Translations under genes and position numbers: made by a program
DNA from: Sphaerolaimus hirsutus
Lineage: Eukaryota; Nematoda; Chromadorea; Monhysterida; Sphaerolaimidae
Length of the DNA: 64,000 nt
Assembly (NCBI GenBank): GCA_964036195.1
Contig: OZ038453.1
Coordinates: 7,455,469 to 7,519,468 of the forward strand
Direction: 5' to 3'
The notes under the pieces: generated by a model
Database searches by the model: none
Told to the model about the DNA's origin: nothing
The model's input: the letters and a program-made list of their open reading frames with translations, nothing else
Shown: positions 46,646 through 58,389 of the stretch, piece after piece
Numbering within the stretch: the stretch's first letter is position 1
Layout of the letters: each line of letters begins with the position of its first letter

Positions 46646-46905
46646 AAAAACACCTCGAAAAGTAGAGGCATACCTAGCTCCCTTTGGACATACAACGGGC
46701 GTCTCTCCTGGAAATTGGCTCTTTTTCTCCCTGTCACTGTTAATCACTTTCAAAGTTGGATTCACAGTCACTCCGGTGTCCACACTTTTTCTCAAAGTGT
46801 CATTTTGCATGCCAGTTGTCAAACTATCTGGTCCTTTTTGCACAGGCTCAGGACTTGTCAAAATATCTGGTCTTTTGTGCACAGATACGGCACTTGTCAA
46901 GTTTT
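46646..46905 (-). CDS. Exon of the minus-strand secreted gene, introner-derived acceptor
   Basis: Acceptor GGGACTGCCCCAG| at 46906 is an introner right end; donor TTTTT|GTAAAC at 46645. Encodes about 86 residues: polar, Ser/Thr/Pro-rich (LTSAVSVHKRPDILTSPEP, LKVINSDREKKSQ), then a Cys-containing end (TPVVCPKGARYASTFRGVF). Phase 1 entry matches the exon at 48003-48097; exit is phase 0. No family recognised. Confidence 0.5.
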
Positions 46906-46974
46906 CTGGGGCAGTCCCAGACCCGTTAAAGTGTAAAGTAAAATGTAACATATCATGTAAAATGGGCTATTTAC

Positions 46975-47575
46975 ACAGGTCCCGGCCGGGGAACGGGACC
47001 CGGCAAAAAATAAATTTTTACAAAAGTTGATAATTGGTGTCTATGTGTTATTTGCATGTGAATTAGGTGAATTATCACCAAATTAGCATGCACAAAATTT
47101 TCGCAAGACGGTTACATGCTCTGATGTATTTTGTTTGGGGGAGTGTAAAATTTTTGTTGGATTTGTCTGAATTTTTGCATGCGTGTACTCCTACATGTAG
47201 TGAGTGCGCATGCAAAATTTCAGCTCAGAGCGATCAGCGGTTGTCATTATTTTAACATTATTATTGTTGTCAATCGATGTATTTTTCTATAGTAATTCTA
47301 TTCTATTTCTATAGTTCTATATAATTCTGCCGGGGTCCGGTCCCCGGCAATATCGAAATGGTCCCGATCGGGGCCAAACGTCCCCGGCGGGAAAATTTTT
47401 TTTTCAGTAAATGAAGAGTTTTGGTCCCCGACCGGGGTCGTTTGGCCCCGGTACCACACAAAAATTTATGGTACTTTTTGGGACTTTGTGGTATTTGTCC
47501 CCGGTCGGGGCCAAACGACCCCGGTGATAAAAATTTTTTTCAGTACACAGAGAATTTTTGGACCTCACAAGGTCC
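46975..47575. mobile_element. GGCCGGGGACC-type MITE inserted in an introner-bounded intron
   Basis: Begins GGTCCCGGCCGGGGAACGGG; contains the ATTAGCATGCACAAAATTTTCGC block and several CGACCGGGG palindromes. It lies between the introner right end at 46909-46960 and the introner at 47831-47998, so it has lengthened a formerly short intron. Confidence 0.6.
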
Positions 47576-47830
47576 AGTGCTCATGTTCGTCATTCGAATG
47601 AAAAAATGTGATTAAACAGGTGGATCACCTTCGGATCCGCGCACAAATAAGTTATGGGTAGCTAGTCCAAGGTGTGCAACAAGACGTTCGTGTGCGGCAC
47701 TTCGCTGAACATTGAGCGTGCTGTCTGCCTAATCCAGATAGGCAAAGCGACAATTGAAATCGAAAGAATACTAGTGTGTGCGTAGGCACATTGCGGCGTC
47801 CCAAGCACTCCAGCTACCGATCTATGACAG

Positions 47831-47998
47831 ACCACCAGACCCTGTTAAATGCACTGTCAAATGCAAAGAGTCAAAAGTCATCGAAAATGCCCTGGAAATT
47901 AGCAACTCGGTTGCCATTTTGCAGGGCATTTACCATGACGTTTGACACTTTGCATGACTACTGACATTTTACAGGGCATGTTACAGGGTCTGGGACTG
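47831..47998 (-). mobile_element. Short introner-like MITE whose left end forms a donor
   Basis: Minus strand: GCCAGTCCCAGACCCTGTAA at 47998 directly after CTC|GT, with arms of TGTCAAACGTCATG type; the far end GGGTCTGGTGG is at 47831. It supplies the donor of exon 48003-48097. Confidence 0.55.
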
Positions 47999-48002
47999 GC
48001 AC

Positions 48003-48097
48003 GAGTTGGATGTAAACACATATCTCCTCGTAACATCTCCTCGTAATGTAAATACCCGACGCCATCGATCCACACCTTTAAAGTGACATTTAAATAT
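48003..48097 (-). CDS. Exon of the minus-strand secreted gene
   Basis: Acceptor ATACAG| at 48098; donor CTC|GTGCCA at 48002 inside an introner left end. Encodes YLNVTLKVWIDGVGYLHYEE then MLRGDMCLHPT. The phase 1 exit fits 46905 (C + AA). Another frame is also open, so the assignment rests on phase and composition. Confidence 0.4.
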
Positions 48098-48373
48098 CTG
48101 TATGAACGCCCCCCCCCCAGACATTGAAATCTGTGTGACACTACGTAATTTTATGCCCCTTTTCATCCAGGGGCTACAAAACAAGGAAGTCGATTCTAGG
48201 ACACACTCAAGGATCAGCAACAGGGAAAGCTCACACTTAGGTCGGTATTTCTCATAAAGTTTCATTTCCCAGTGGAAAGTGCCACATTTGAGTAGTTTTA
48301 AAGTTTCATTCTGCAACGCAGGCGATATCTCCAGTCCGAAAGATGAACAGGACCCGACGATCGAAGTCCATTA

Positions 48374-49345
48374 CAGAGTTGTTAAAAGTACCGAACTTTT
48401 TTCAAAGTATATGTAAACGTAAAGTATTTATTTTTTACTCACCCCCTGAGTACAGAAAACGTTAAGTAAAAGTTTTTTACTTTTACTCATGAGTAATCAT
48501 GAGTAAAATACTTAGTACTTATACTTAAAAAAATGTATTTTTTAGTATTTTTGGTAAATTTTGGCCCAATTTTCACTCAAAATAACTCATTTTCACACTT
48601 TTTCACCATTTTAACCTTCAAATTCACTAGTCCGTGTGTTATTTGCCTATTTTAAGCTACTTTTGGAAGAAAAAATGATTATATTTAACTTTTTTCTCCC
48701 TGTTTTCTCGTCTGTGCCTTGAAAAGCCTATAACAAAGCCTATCTAAAATATGTTTTCTGTACTTGAGTACTTTCAAAAAGTATACGTAAAAGCAAGTAC
48801 AGCTACTTTTTTCAAAGTATACGTACCGTATTTCCTCGAAATACCCCCCCCCTCGAAATACCCCCCCCCTCGTTTGACCCCCCCCCTCTCGGGACCACTA
48901 TGAAACAATCACCCCCCCCCTCGAAATACCCCCCCCCCCCCAAATTGAGTGTAAAGGGAATGTACATGACAAATACTGCAGTTTGTGTTCTCCGTAGTGC
49001 AGAACACACGTTAAAACAATGTCGGTGTCACGTTAGAACAGTGTACATACCATCTACATACTAATATTAGTCTACAGAACCTTATAAATGGCGGTTTTTG
49101 TTGCATTTTTCGACGTCTGCGTACGTTTCAGACGACTATTTCGTACTTGGTTTTCAAAAATTTTCTTGTGAAACAATAACCCCCCCCCTCGAAATACCCC
49201 CCCCCCTCGTTTAACCCCCCCCCTCTCGGGACCACTATGAAACAATCACCCCCCGGGGGGTATTTCGAGGAAATACGGTAAATGTATTTACTCAGTACTC
49301 AATATACATACTTTTTGAGTAAACGTAAATACATTTTAACAACTA
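48374..49345. mobile_element. GTTGTTAAAAG element with a nested C-rich MITE
   Basis: Ends AGTTGTTAAAAGTACC and CATTTTAACAACTATG; the nested ACCGTATTT-family MITE is 48825-49280. The 11-mer GTCCATTACAG occurs just left (48360-48373 area) and just right (49348 area) of the outer element, a probable target duplication. Confidence 0.6.
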
Positions 49346-49482
49346 TGGTCCATTACAGGACTGTTTGTTCAAATAATCCCCCAGTCCTGAGATAAGGGGG
49401 GTCCATACAAAGGTGTTCATTTTTTTATGCCTTATCTGGAAATTGATTTTGAAGCTTAATAAATTGGTCATTTATGGTCTGT

Positions 49483-49682
49483 NNNNNNNNNNNNNNNNNN
49501 NNNNNNNNNNNNNNNNNNNNNNNNNNNNNNNNNNNNNNNNNNNNNNNNNNNNNNNNNNNNNNNNNNNNNNNNNNNNNNNNNNNNNNNNNNNNNNNNNNNN
49601 NNNNNNNNNNNNNNNNNNNNNNNNNNNNNNNNNNNNNNNNNNNNNNNNNNNNNNNNNNNNNNNNNNNNNNNNNNNNNNNNNN
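49483..49682. other. Assembly gap, 200 N
   Basis: Exactly 200 N, flanked by repeat sequence on both sides (left flank similar to 21010-21130). ORFs running through it are artefacts. Confidence 0.95.
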
Positions 49683-49814
49683 CGAAAAAATTTCTATACA
49701 CCCTAGCAACAAAATATGCATCAGTGTGTGTAACCATCTTGCAGCAATTTTGCACATTGTAAATCTTGTGATAATTAACATAATTAATATGCAAACAACC
49801 CATACAAGAGCGTA

Positions 49815-50305
49815 AAAAAGTTTTTTTATGGAAAATGGAAATGGTAAAATTTCAGCAGTTCGAAAATGGAACGGAAAACAGAAAAAAATTGCACTTGGCA
49901 GAAAACAGAAACGGAAAAAATTTCTGCGGCCTGAAAACGGAAAAGGGGCCAGAAAAATGGAAACAGACAAATGAAATTTGCATGGAAACAAGAAAAATTT
50001 GCTGAAATTTTGCTGGAAACAGAAAAAAATTCACATAATTGACAATCTGCATAGAATGTTTACCAGTTTCGCTGTAACAGAAAACAGAAAGTTGAGTCAA
50101 AAAAAGGTAAAATGAGGCGGAAAAACTAAAAATTCGGCCGGGAAATGGAAAATGAGCCAGAAACACAGAAATGAAAAATTTAGTGGCTGGAAAACAGAAT
50201 GGAAAATGGAAAAAAATTTCAGCAATTGGAAAATAGAATGGAAAATGGAAAAAAATTTGCCTGCAGAAAACGGAAACGGAAAACGGAAATTTTGTACACT
50301 AACCC
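49815..50305. mobile_element. Diverged GGAAAACGGAAA MITE copy
   Basis: Degenerate GGAAAATGGAAATGG repeats like the interior of 14182-14846, ending GGAAATTTTGTACACTA. Terminal repeats have decayed. Confidence 0.55.
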
Positions 50306-50399
50306 ATACACACCATATGACTAAAAAGAAAATAAACATAACATGTTTTTTTCCATGAATGTTCTCACAGACATCAATTGGAGGGGACTTTATGAGGGA

Positions 50400-51660
50400 A
50401 TGGTTTTTTTAGAGGGAGCAGGTTTTTTTTTCTTTTTTCTACACTCAACTAACAGGGGGGAGTTTGAGAGGGATAAAATGGAGTAACTTAGCATATTCTT
50501 TGGGAGGGTGTATGAAATTTTTTTCTCGATTTGTCTCAATTTTTGTGTGTTTATTTCAATTTGTCTCAATGTGTGTACTTCTTTGTTTAGTGAGTACACT
50601 GCAACTTTCAGCTCAGAGCAGTTAGTGGTTCTTATTTTTTTTAATGCTTTTATTTTCGTCAATCACTGTATTTTTGTATAGTGAATGAAATCCCACATGG
50701 ACTGGTCCCTGGTGAGAAGAGAAAGGTCCCCAGTGAGATTTTGTCCACTATACAAAAATACAGTGTATGACAAAAATAAAAGCATTAAAAAATAAGAACC
50801 GCTAACTGCTCTGAGCTGGAGTTTGGCATGCGTACTCAGTAAATGAAGGAGTAAACACATGCCAAAATTGAGACAAATTGAAAAAATTGCTACACACCCT
50901 CCCAAAGAATATGCATCAGCGCATGTAATGATCTTGCAGAAATTTGTGATAATAAACATAATTAAAATGCAAACAAGCCATACACACAAATTATTGACTT
51001 AAAAAAAAAATTATTTTTCACCTTATAAGGGCTGCTGTAAATCGCCCCATAATACAGACAAAAGAATATATGACTAAAAAGAAAACAAACATAACATATT
51101 TTTTTCCACGAATGTTTTCACAGACATCAATTGGAGGGGAGTTTTATGAGGGTAATGGTTTTTTTTTAGAGGGAGCAGGTATTTTTTCTTTTTACTACAC
51201 TCAACTAATAGGGGGGAGTTAGAGAGGGAAAAAATGGAGTAAATACAGTAGCTCTATCAATTTTGGCAAAGAGAGATGTAAGTTACAACTTCTTTGCACT
51301 GTCTGCAAGTACCACACAGGAATTGTGCACAAAATTTGTGTTAATTGACTGTGTCAGGGACCTTTCTGTACTCACCAGGGACCAGTCGCCACTGGGATTT
51401 TGTTCACTATACAAAAATACAGTGATTGACAAAAATAAAAGCATAAAAAAATAAGAACTGCTAACTCCTCTGAGCTGAAATTTGGCATGCGTACTCAGTA
51501 AATGAAGGAGTAAACACATGCCAAAAATGAGACAAATCGATGAATTTATATACAACCTCCCAAAGAATATGCGTCAGCGCATGTAACCATGTTGCAGAAA
51601 TTTTGCATTTTACAAATTTTGTGATAATTAATGTAATTAACCAAGGACTGATCAATCTCA
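50400..51660. repeat. Repeated blocks around the CAATCACTGTATTTTTGTATAGTG motif
   Basis: Three or more diverged copies of a block containing GTACTCAGTAAATGAAGGAG and CACTATACAAAAATACAGTG, also present at 24380-24560 and 25340-25560. No gene. Confidence 0.55.
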
Positions 51661-51726
51661 ATCACATCTTACTCAAGCAAGGAATTACTCAATGAGGAGG
51701 GATTTATTCAAGGGGTGTTATTCAAG

Positions 51727-51960
51727 GCTAGTGATGTAAAAGCGTCATGACACTGGCGACTGGCACTAGCGCCAAAGCAAAAACCGACATGGCGCTTTTG
51801 GCGCTTGCCACTTTTTTGCTGTGGCGCCATTGGCACTTGGCGCTGTGTTACAAAAAAACGCCATGGTGCTTTTGGTGCTTGGCTATGATGCCATGGCACC
51901 ATTGATGCTTGGCGCTAGCATTTTAAAAAGCACCAAATAAGCGCCAAGCAGTTCAAAAAA
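51727..51960. mobile_element. GCGCC-type MITE
   Basis: Left end CTAGTGATGTAAAAGCGTCATG, interior of GGCGCTTTTGGCGCTTG words; the right end is degraded near 51960. Same family as 10807-10990. Confidence 0.55.
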
Positions 51961-52065
51961 TATATCACTATTTTATGTGAAAAGATTTTGTGTGCTTGAT
52001 TTACAGAAGTAAATGTGTTACTGTAAGTGTATTCAGGAAGAACAAACCCTCTACTGCTTATTTTG

Positions 52066-52498
52066 TACCGTATTTCCTTGAAATACCCCCCCTTGTTGAC
52101 CCCCCCTCTCGAGCCCACTATGAAACAATCCCCCCCCCCTCGAAATACCCCCCCAGATTGAGTGTAAAGAGAACGTACATGACAAATACTGCAGTTTGTG
52201 TTCTGTGTAGTGCAGAACAAACGTTAAAACAATGTTGTAATCATGTTAGAACAGTGTTTATACCATCTACGTACTACTATTAGTCTACAGCAGTCTATAC
52301 ATGTCAGTTATTGATGCATTTTTCTGCCCAGTGTGCATCACAAATGATGATTTTGTACTAAGATTTGAAAACATTTCTGGTGAAGTAATAACCCCCCCCC
52401 CCTCGAAATACCCCCCCCCCCCTCGTTTAACCCCCCCCCCCCTCTCGTGACCACTATGAAACAATCACCCCCAGGGGTATTTCAATGAAATACAGTAT
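52066..52498. mobile_element. C-rich ACCGTATTT-family MITE
   Basis: TACCGTATTTCCTTGAAATACC at the left and GGTATTTCAATGAAATACAGTA at the right; interior shared with 53717-54167 (AGTGTAAAGAGAACGTACAT, TACATGTCAGTTATTGATGC). Confidence 0.65.
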
Positions 52499-52628
52499 AC
52501 ATGTTTATGCAATTGCAAGGATATTCAACACTTTCCCAAATAATGGGCAGATGAGAGATGTTCAAATGCATGGTGTTGCGTTGTGTTGACAATCAAGTTT
52601 TATTGTCAATATTATATGTTTATATGTA

Positions 52629-53140
52629 CCTGGTGCCAGTCCCAGACCCTGTAACAGACCCTGTAAAGTGTAAAAGACCCTGTAAATGTCAGGTGCATGG
52701 TTGCCAAAATCTCAGAAAAAATAAAAATAAAATAAAAATAAAATGGAAAATTGAAGAATAAAATAAAATAAAATGAAACAAGAAGAAAATTAATATAAAA
52801 TACAATTTTTATACAATTTGTACACAAATAATTTTTATACAACCAACCGTAATCAGGTGTCATGTAAAAACCATGTTAAGTGTTAAATATCATGTAAAAA
52901 ACGTTGTGAAGTGTCATGTGTATGCAAATCTTATTTTATCATATCCAAATCTCATTTTATCATATCCAAACCTTCTGTTCTTGTATCCAAATCTTATGTA
53001 AAAGAGTAAGATTTGGATACAAAAACATAAGTTTTGGATACTATAAAACAGGATTTAGATAAACATGACACTTTAATTTAAAGGGTATTTTACATGACAT
53101 TTGACACTAAACAGAGTCTTTTATCTGACACATGACATTA
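52629..53140. mobile_element. Decayed introner-family element with an A-rich MITE inside
   Basis: Left end CTG|GTGCCAGTCCCAGACCCTGT. The inner AAAATAAAATAAAAATAA block (52690-52855) is a partial copy of the hAT MITE at 36293. Inverted GTATCCAAATCTTATGTAAA arms are near 52920-53040. The right terminus has decayed. Confidence 0.55.
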
Positions 53141-53317
53141 TCTATACAAATTGAAGCAATTTTTTCCACAATGGCTTGCCATTGTCAACCGGAACTCTCA
53201 GCTGTAAAATAACATCACAAAAAGAAGAAAACTTGACTCAATTAGGCATAATCTTGCATCTTACACAAGTAAATAGCACTGCATTAGCATTGCTGCACTT
53301 GAGGAGCAGCAAATTTT

Positions 53318-53490
53318 TTTGGCGCTGGCGCCCTTGGCACTTGGCGCCAACATCCTTTGGCACCATTGGCGCTTGGCGCCGTGTTCTTGAAAAGTGCTAT
53401 GGTGCTTTTGGCGCCTTGAAAAGTGCCATGGCGCTTTTGGCGCTTAGTGCCAAAAGTCTGGTGCTTTTTACATCATCATTCAAGGCCAAC
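53318..53490. mobile_element. GCGCC-type MITE, decayed ends
   Basis: TTTTTTTGGCGCTGGCGCCC to GGTGCTTTTTACATCAT. Composition matches the other GCGCC copies. The open frame over it (53176-53646) is compositional. Confidence 0.5.
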
Positions 53491-53716
53491 TTTATAGAGG
53501 AGTTATTTAGAGGGAGGTTTTTCAATGTTCAGTTTTTCAAGTGGGGGTGGGGGTATTCAAAGTGGAAATTATTGAGGGCTCAATTGAGTAGCTGTTTCAA
53601 TTTTGACAATGAAACATGTAAGTTAGGAGTTTTCTGCACTTTGTAAAACTACCATGCAGAAACCATGTGTTGGAGCAGAGTAAAACACATGCAAACATCA
53701 AATGCTCCACTTGATT

Positions 53717-54167
53717 ACCCTATTTTCTCGACCCCCCCTCGAAATACCCCTCCCCCCTCATTTGACCCCCCTCCCTATCTTGAGACCACTATGAAACAAT
53801 CACCCCCCCCATGAAATACCCCCAGATTGAGTATAAAGAGAACGTACATTACAAATACTGCAGTTTGTGTTCTGCGTAGTGCAGAACACACGTTGAAACA
53901 ATGTCGTAATCACGTTAGAACAGTGTTTATACCATCTACATACTACTATTAGTCTACAGGAGTTTATACATGTCAGTTATTGATGCATTTTTCTACCCCA
54001 GTGTACATCACAAACGACGATTTTGTACTAGGATTTGAAAAAATTTCTGGCAAAATAATAACCCCCCTCGAAATACCCCCCCCCCCCTTGTTTAACCCCC
54101 CCCCCCCCTGTCGGGACTACTATGAAACGTTCACCTCACGGGGGAGTATTTCGAGGAAATACGGTAA
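53717..54167. mobile_element. C-rich ACCGTATTT-family MITE
   Basis: Right end GGAGTATTTCGAGGAAATACGGTAA is clear; the left end TATTTTCTCGACCCCC has decayed. It ends just downstream of the minus-strand signal-peptide exon. Confidence 0.6.
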
Positions 54168-54301
54168 TCAAACATTGACTACTCAATCGCATCAATGTTA
54201 ACTTTTTTCAATTGAGAAATGTGTCCCATTGGAAAATACAGTTTATGCCACAATAAATACCCCATTGTGAAAAACAATTCTAACAACAATCTGTCACTGA
54301 C

Positions 54302-54442
54302 ATAGCCATTCAAAGTAATTATTGCTGTGCACCACAGATCATCATAAATCACTATCTCGATCATTTGGAGATCAAAAGATGTTGCTGCAGGCCATATGCA
54401 AAATAATAATAGTGTGTAAACTAGAAAGGGCATAGACCACAT
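54302..54442 (-). CDS. Signal-peptide exon of a secreted protein (minus strand)
   Basis: ATG at 54442, with a second ATG three codons on; hydrophobic MPFLVYTLLLFCIWPAA, then SFDLQMIEIVIYDDLWC and donor TAT|GTCAGT at 54301, phase 0, 47 codons. The base just upstream is the acceptor CCCCAG| formed by an introner right end, so the element at 54443-54880 behaves as a 5'UTR or upstream coding intron. It may be the first exon of the gene whose other exons lie at 48.1-44.3 kb, but at least one linking exon is missing. Confidence 0.5.
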
Positions 54443-54880
54443 GCTGGGGGCACTCCCAGACCCTATAAAAGAACCTGTAAAGTGTCAAAGACCCTGTAAA
54501 ATGTCATGTGTCATGTAAAAGACCCTGTAAAAGACCCTGAAAAGTGTCAAAGACCCTGTAAAATGTCATGTATCATGTAAAATACCCTGTAAAAGACCCT
54601 GAAAAGTGTCAAAGACCCTGTAAAATGTCATGTATTATGTAAAATACCCTGTAAAGTGTCATGTGTATCCAAATCTTATTTTATCATATCCCAATCTTAT
54701 GTTTTTGTATCCAAATCTTATGTGTAAAGTAAGATTTGGATACAAAAACATAAGATTTGGATATGATAAAATCAGATTTGGATACACATGACACTTTACA
54801 TGGTATTTTACATGACACATGATATTTTACAGGGTCGTTGACACTTTTCAGGGTCTTTTACTGGGTCTAGGAGTGGCAGC
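54443..54880 (-). mobile_element. Introner-like MITE upstream of the signal-peptide exon
   Basis: Minus strand: tatcagct then GCCACTCCTAGACCCAGTAA, ending TACAGGGTCTGGGAGTGC-type sequence then ccccag|ca. The flanking 8-mers share CAGC at positions 4-7, but the left copy has CT rather than GT after CAG. Inner GTATCCAAATCTTAT arms are inverted. Confidence 0.6.
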
Positions 54881-55690
54881 TGATAATCAGAACATAAGTA
54901 TGGAAGCTCCAGGTGATTCTGATCATTTTAAGTGTTTATTGGTGAAAATCGGCTGAGAAATAGCTGAGATATTGAGTTCTGAAACTGCATGCGTTTTCAT
55001 TCAACTGGACCAAATCAGCATATGAAATTTACACATCACTAATCCGACCACAAAAATTGAATCTGCATGCTGTCCTGATCATTTGAATCGTCAACCGCTC
55101 ATAAACAGCCCATAATGACCACCTTATTAAGCTTCAAAATCAATGTCCAGATAAGGCATACAAAATGAACACCTTGAATAGACGCCCTAATCTCAGGACT
55201 GGGGGATTATTTGAGCAACCAAAAATATTTGGTCACAACACAAATGAAATTTAATGTATATAATTATTTACTGCACATTTCAAAACAACATTAAAATCAC
55301 TGCAATACAACATGATCTCAGATGATCACCAAAACATCCATCACAGTTCACACGTTTCTTGCACAGCACCCTGATTTGCATATTAACTTTACCTTAATAG
55401 CATTGATGTTGATGAAAGTGTTGAATACTATCAGCACATTGCCAACACACTGGCTTACACTGGCCAAAGTTTCATGATCACAACTTAAAGCAGCGTTGAG
55501 ATAGAGCACCATTTGTACATCAGTACAATGACCGAAATTGTAACCCCCACAGTTCCGCAGTGGGTGGAGCTAGAGGGGTGAAACTTTGGGTGAAAACTCA
55601 AAACACCTGATATGTATACATTTGTGAATTTTATGACTGTAGCTTACCCCTAGCGCGAATGGCGAGCACTGTCCAGGGACTTTTCAGCCC
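54881..55690. repeat. Inverted copy of the 20.2-21.4 kb repeat block
   Basis: Carries, in reverse order and orientation, the features of 20400-21360: the ATTTTAAGTGTTTATTGGTG block, AACATGATCTCAGATGATCA, GTGTTGAATACTATCAGCAC and the TACCCCTAGCGCGAATGGC arm. It is a long dispersed repeat or segmental duplicate including the adjacent introner. Confidence 0.65.
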
Positions 55691-55699
55691 GACCATGCA

Positions 55700-56280
55700 T
55701 ATTTCAGTGAAATCACAAAAAATACTTACTGAAAAAATATTTTTTCTCATCGGGGTCGTTTGGCCCCGACCGGGGACAATTACCACAAAGTCCCAAAAAG
55801 TACCACAAATTTTTGTGTGGTACCGGGGCCAAACGACCCCGGTCGGGGACCAAAATAATTTGTTTACTGAAAAAAAAAGTTCCTCACCGGGGACGTTTGA
55901 CCCCGGTCGGGGCCATTTCAAAATTGCCGGGGACCAGACCCCGGCAAAATTTCGATCACAATACAAAATATAGTGATCGAAAAAAATTAAAGTATAAATT
56001 TTAAAAAAACTGGTAACCGCCCGGAGCTCAAATTTGGCATGCGTACTCACTAAATGAAGGAGTACACGCATGCCAAATTTGAGTTGAATCGCAACATTTT
56101 ATACACCTGCCCAAAAAAATATGCATTGGCAGGTGTAACCGTATTGCAAAAAATTTGTGCATGCTAATTTGGTGATGATTCACCTAATTAACATGCAAAC
56201 AACCTATACACGCCAATTTTTAATTTTTGTATTTTTTTATTTTTTGCCGGGTCCCGGTCCCCGGCCGGGACCTGTGTAAC
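55700..56280. mobile_element. GGCCGGGGACC-type MITE, opposite orientation
   Basis: Right end GGGTCCCGGTCCCCGGCCGGGACC at about 56245-56272; internal GGTCGGGGACC palindromes separated by TTTACTGAAAAAAAA, and the GCATGCCAAATTTGAGTTG block. Confidence 0.65.
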
Positions 56281-56579
56281 TAGCCCTCCAAAAACACAAA
56301 AATGGTCAAATAATGGAAATCAATTACTTTTTTCGCTCAACAGTGGGAATGATACCTGTTTCTTATTGATTTTTACTTCTCAGGTCACCGGGTCTATACT
56401 CGGATGACATTACACCGTACATTTTTCGGGAGGAAACACTCCATCATGACGTCATCACTTTATTAAATTCTGGCATTAAGCGTTTCTTTTCTTTTTTCTT
56501 TTTTCTTTTTGCGATGTTGATTCATAAGTTTTCAGTTGGCCATCTGCAGCCGAAGACAAATATCATATCTATTTGTAGA

Positions 56580-57375
56580 GTATCATGTAGGGCTCGAACT
56601 CAACTCGACTCGACTCGACTCGTGACTCGAGGGTCAAACAGGGTACCGACTCGACTCGTCTGACTCGACTGGAAAAATTTGGCCCAAACTCGAGACTCCA
56701 GGTTTTTGCCTGACTCGACTCGAAATTTTGGCAGATTTTGAGTCGGGATTTCCATTGAATACTGTCCTAAAAAATCAATTTTGATATGAACTTTTTAACA
56801 TATCTTTCAAAAGTTTTGCGCGCGAGCGCGCATTTCCATACCACATGTGTGATATATTGTCGATTGGCTTGACTTGACGTATGTATTGAATGGTGTTAAA
56901 ACTCAAATTTCTTGTTACCATACAATTCTACATAATGAAATACACACACCATCCATGATATACACACCACCTCAAATGCATTGCACAATGTTGGCACTGA
57001 TCCAAAAAAATGCTGTAAAAGATGTTAATTATCCATCCGTAGGCTGATTTTATTTTTGCAACTGTTTTTGTAGCAACATGAGTGATAAAAAGTTCTATTT
57101 TTGCTTTATCTTGATATTTAAATGAACTGTTGGCATTTAGACTTCATTAAGTGTGCGTGAAAACATTGGAAAAGAAACCAGTATCAAAAATTTCTGCAAG
57201 GGTCATACCAAAAAGTAATGCATCCGACTCGACTCGAGACTCGAGATTTTTGCCAGACTTGACTCGACTTTAAGTGTCTTGCCTGACTCGACTCGCCGAC
57301 TCGACCGGAAAAAATTTGGGGTTGCGACTCGAACTCGAGTTTGAAAAAAATCGAGTTTCGAGCCCTAGTATCATG
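56580..57375. mobile_element. hAT-type MITE with perfect 8-bp duplication
   Basis: Element 56588-57367 starts TAGGGCTCGAACTCAACTCG and ends CGAGTTTCGAGCCCTA, flanked by GTATCATG at 56580 and 57368. GACTCGACTCGA arrays at both ends enclose unique A/T-rich sequence; same architecture as 13362-14173. Confidence 0.85.
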
Positions 57376-57810
57376 TCTGCCGAGTATACCAGGGCATGTC
57401 AAGTTGCATGGGGAATTTTTTATTGATATTGTTGCACTTTTTTGCATCAGAATTTCAATTTCTGTATGTTAGAATATAATGATAACCAGTAATATGTTAT
57501 TCAGATTTTTAGTTATACCCCTCATCACACCACAACATCGACACACAAGGTTAACTAAGACTGGTTCAAATAGATAGCAAATTGCCTCTCTGAAGCGGTA
57601 GAAGCTGAAACATTGTCTGGGGGTTGGGGGTTGCAGCGTTTCAATCTATTGGATATTTCAAGATTCAAAGTGCAAACTGTGAGATAACAGGGTAAAAATA
57701 TCTAAATTACATACCTGAGTAAAATACCTATGTAAAATAAGTACATACATGGCCAAAAATTGCTGAAAATAGGCAATGAGGCACATGAGCACCGCGGCGC
57801 AATCACACTC

Positions 57811-58032
57811 TCTGGCGCTTTTTTGGCGCTTTAAAAAATGGTAGCGCCAAGCGGCAATGGCACCGCTGGAAAGTAGCGCCAAGCGCCAAAAGCGCCATGG
57901 CGCTTTTTGGAAACACGGCGCCAAGCGCCAATGGCGCCACAGAATTTTAGCGCCAAGCGCCAAAAGCGCCATGGCGCTTTTTGCTTTGGCGCTAGCGCCA
58001 GGCGCCAGCGCCATGGCGCTTTCACATCACTA
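57811..58032. mobile_element. GCGCC-type MITE
   Basis: TCTGGCGCTTTTTTGGCGCT at the left to GCGCCATGGCGCTTTCACATCACTA at the right. Dense GGCGCCAAGCGCCA words; the Ala/Trp/Arg-rich ORF over it is spurious. Confidence 0.65.
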
Positions 58033-58389
58033 ATCTAGAGCCAATACTTAACCATAAAATGCTAAGGATGTTTTTCATCCTAAGGACAACATGTTAAGGA
58101 TATCTTATGCATGAAAATATTTTTTTGGCCCTGAAACCCAGTGACCAGATCAAAAATTTTGAAATCCCATACTTGGCAACTGCTAACTACTGAAATTTCC
58201 ATGCAGGGGCCATTCCCACAAGTTGACAGGTGTTTTAGTTTTGACTTTTTACTTGACTCTCAACTTTGTCACTTGCCGGTATCGCAAGAGACAAAGTCAA
58301 GGATCAAGTTAAAAGTCAAGTGCAGAGTCATGAGTAAAGCACTTATCGTTATCAACTTGCATGAGTGGTCACAGGTCTAACGAAAAACG

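Noticed and set aside
49425..49991. 188-codon ORF spanning the second N gap
   Set aside because: Most of it is N; the remainder is repeat translation.
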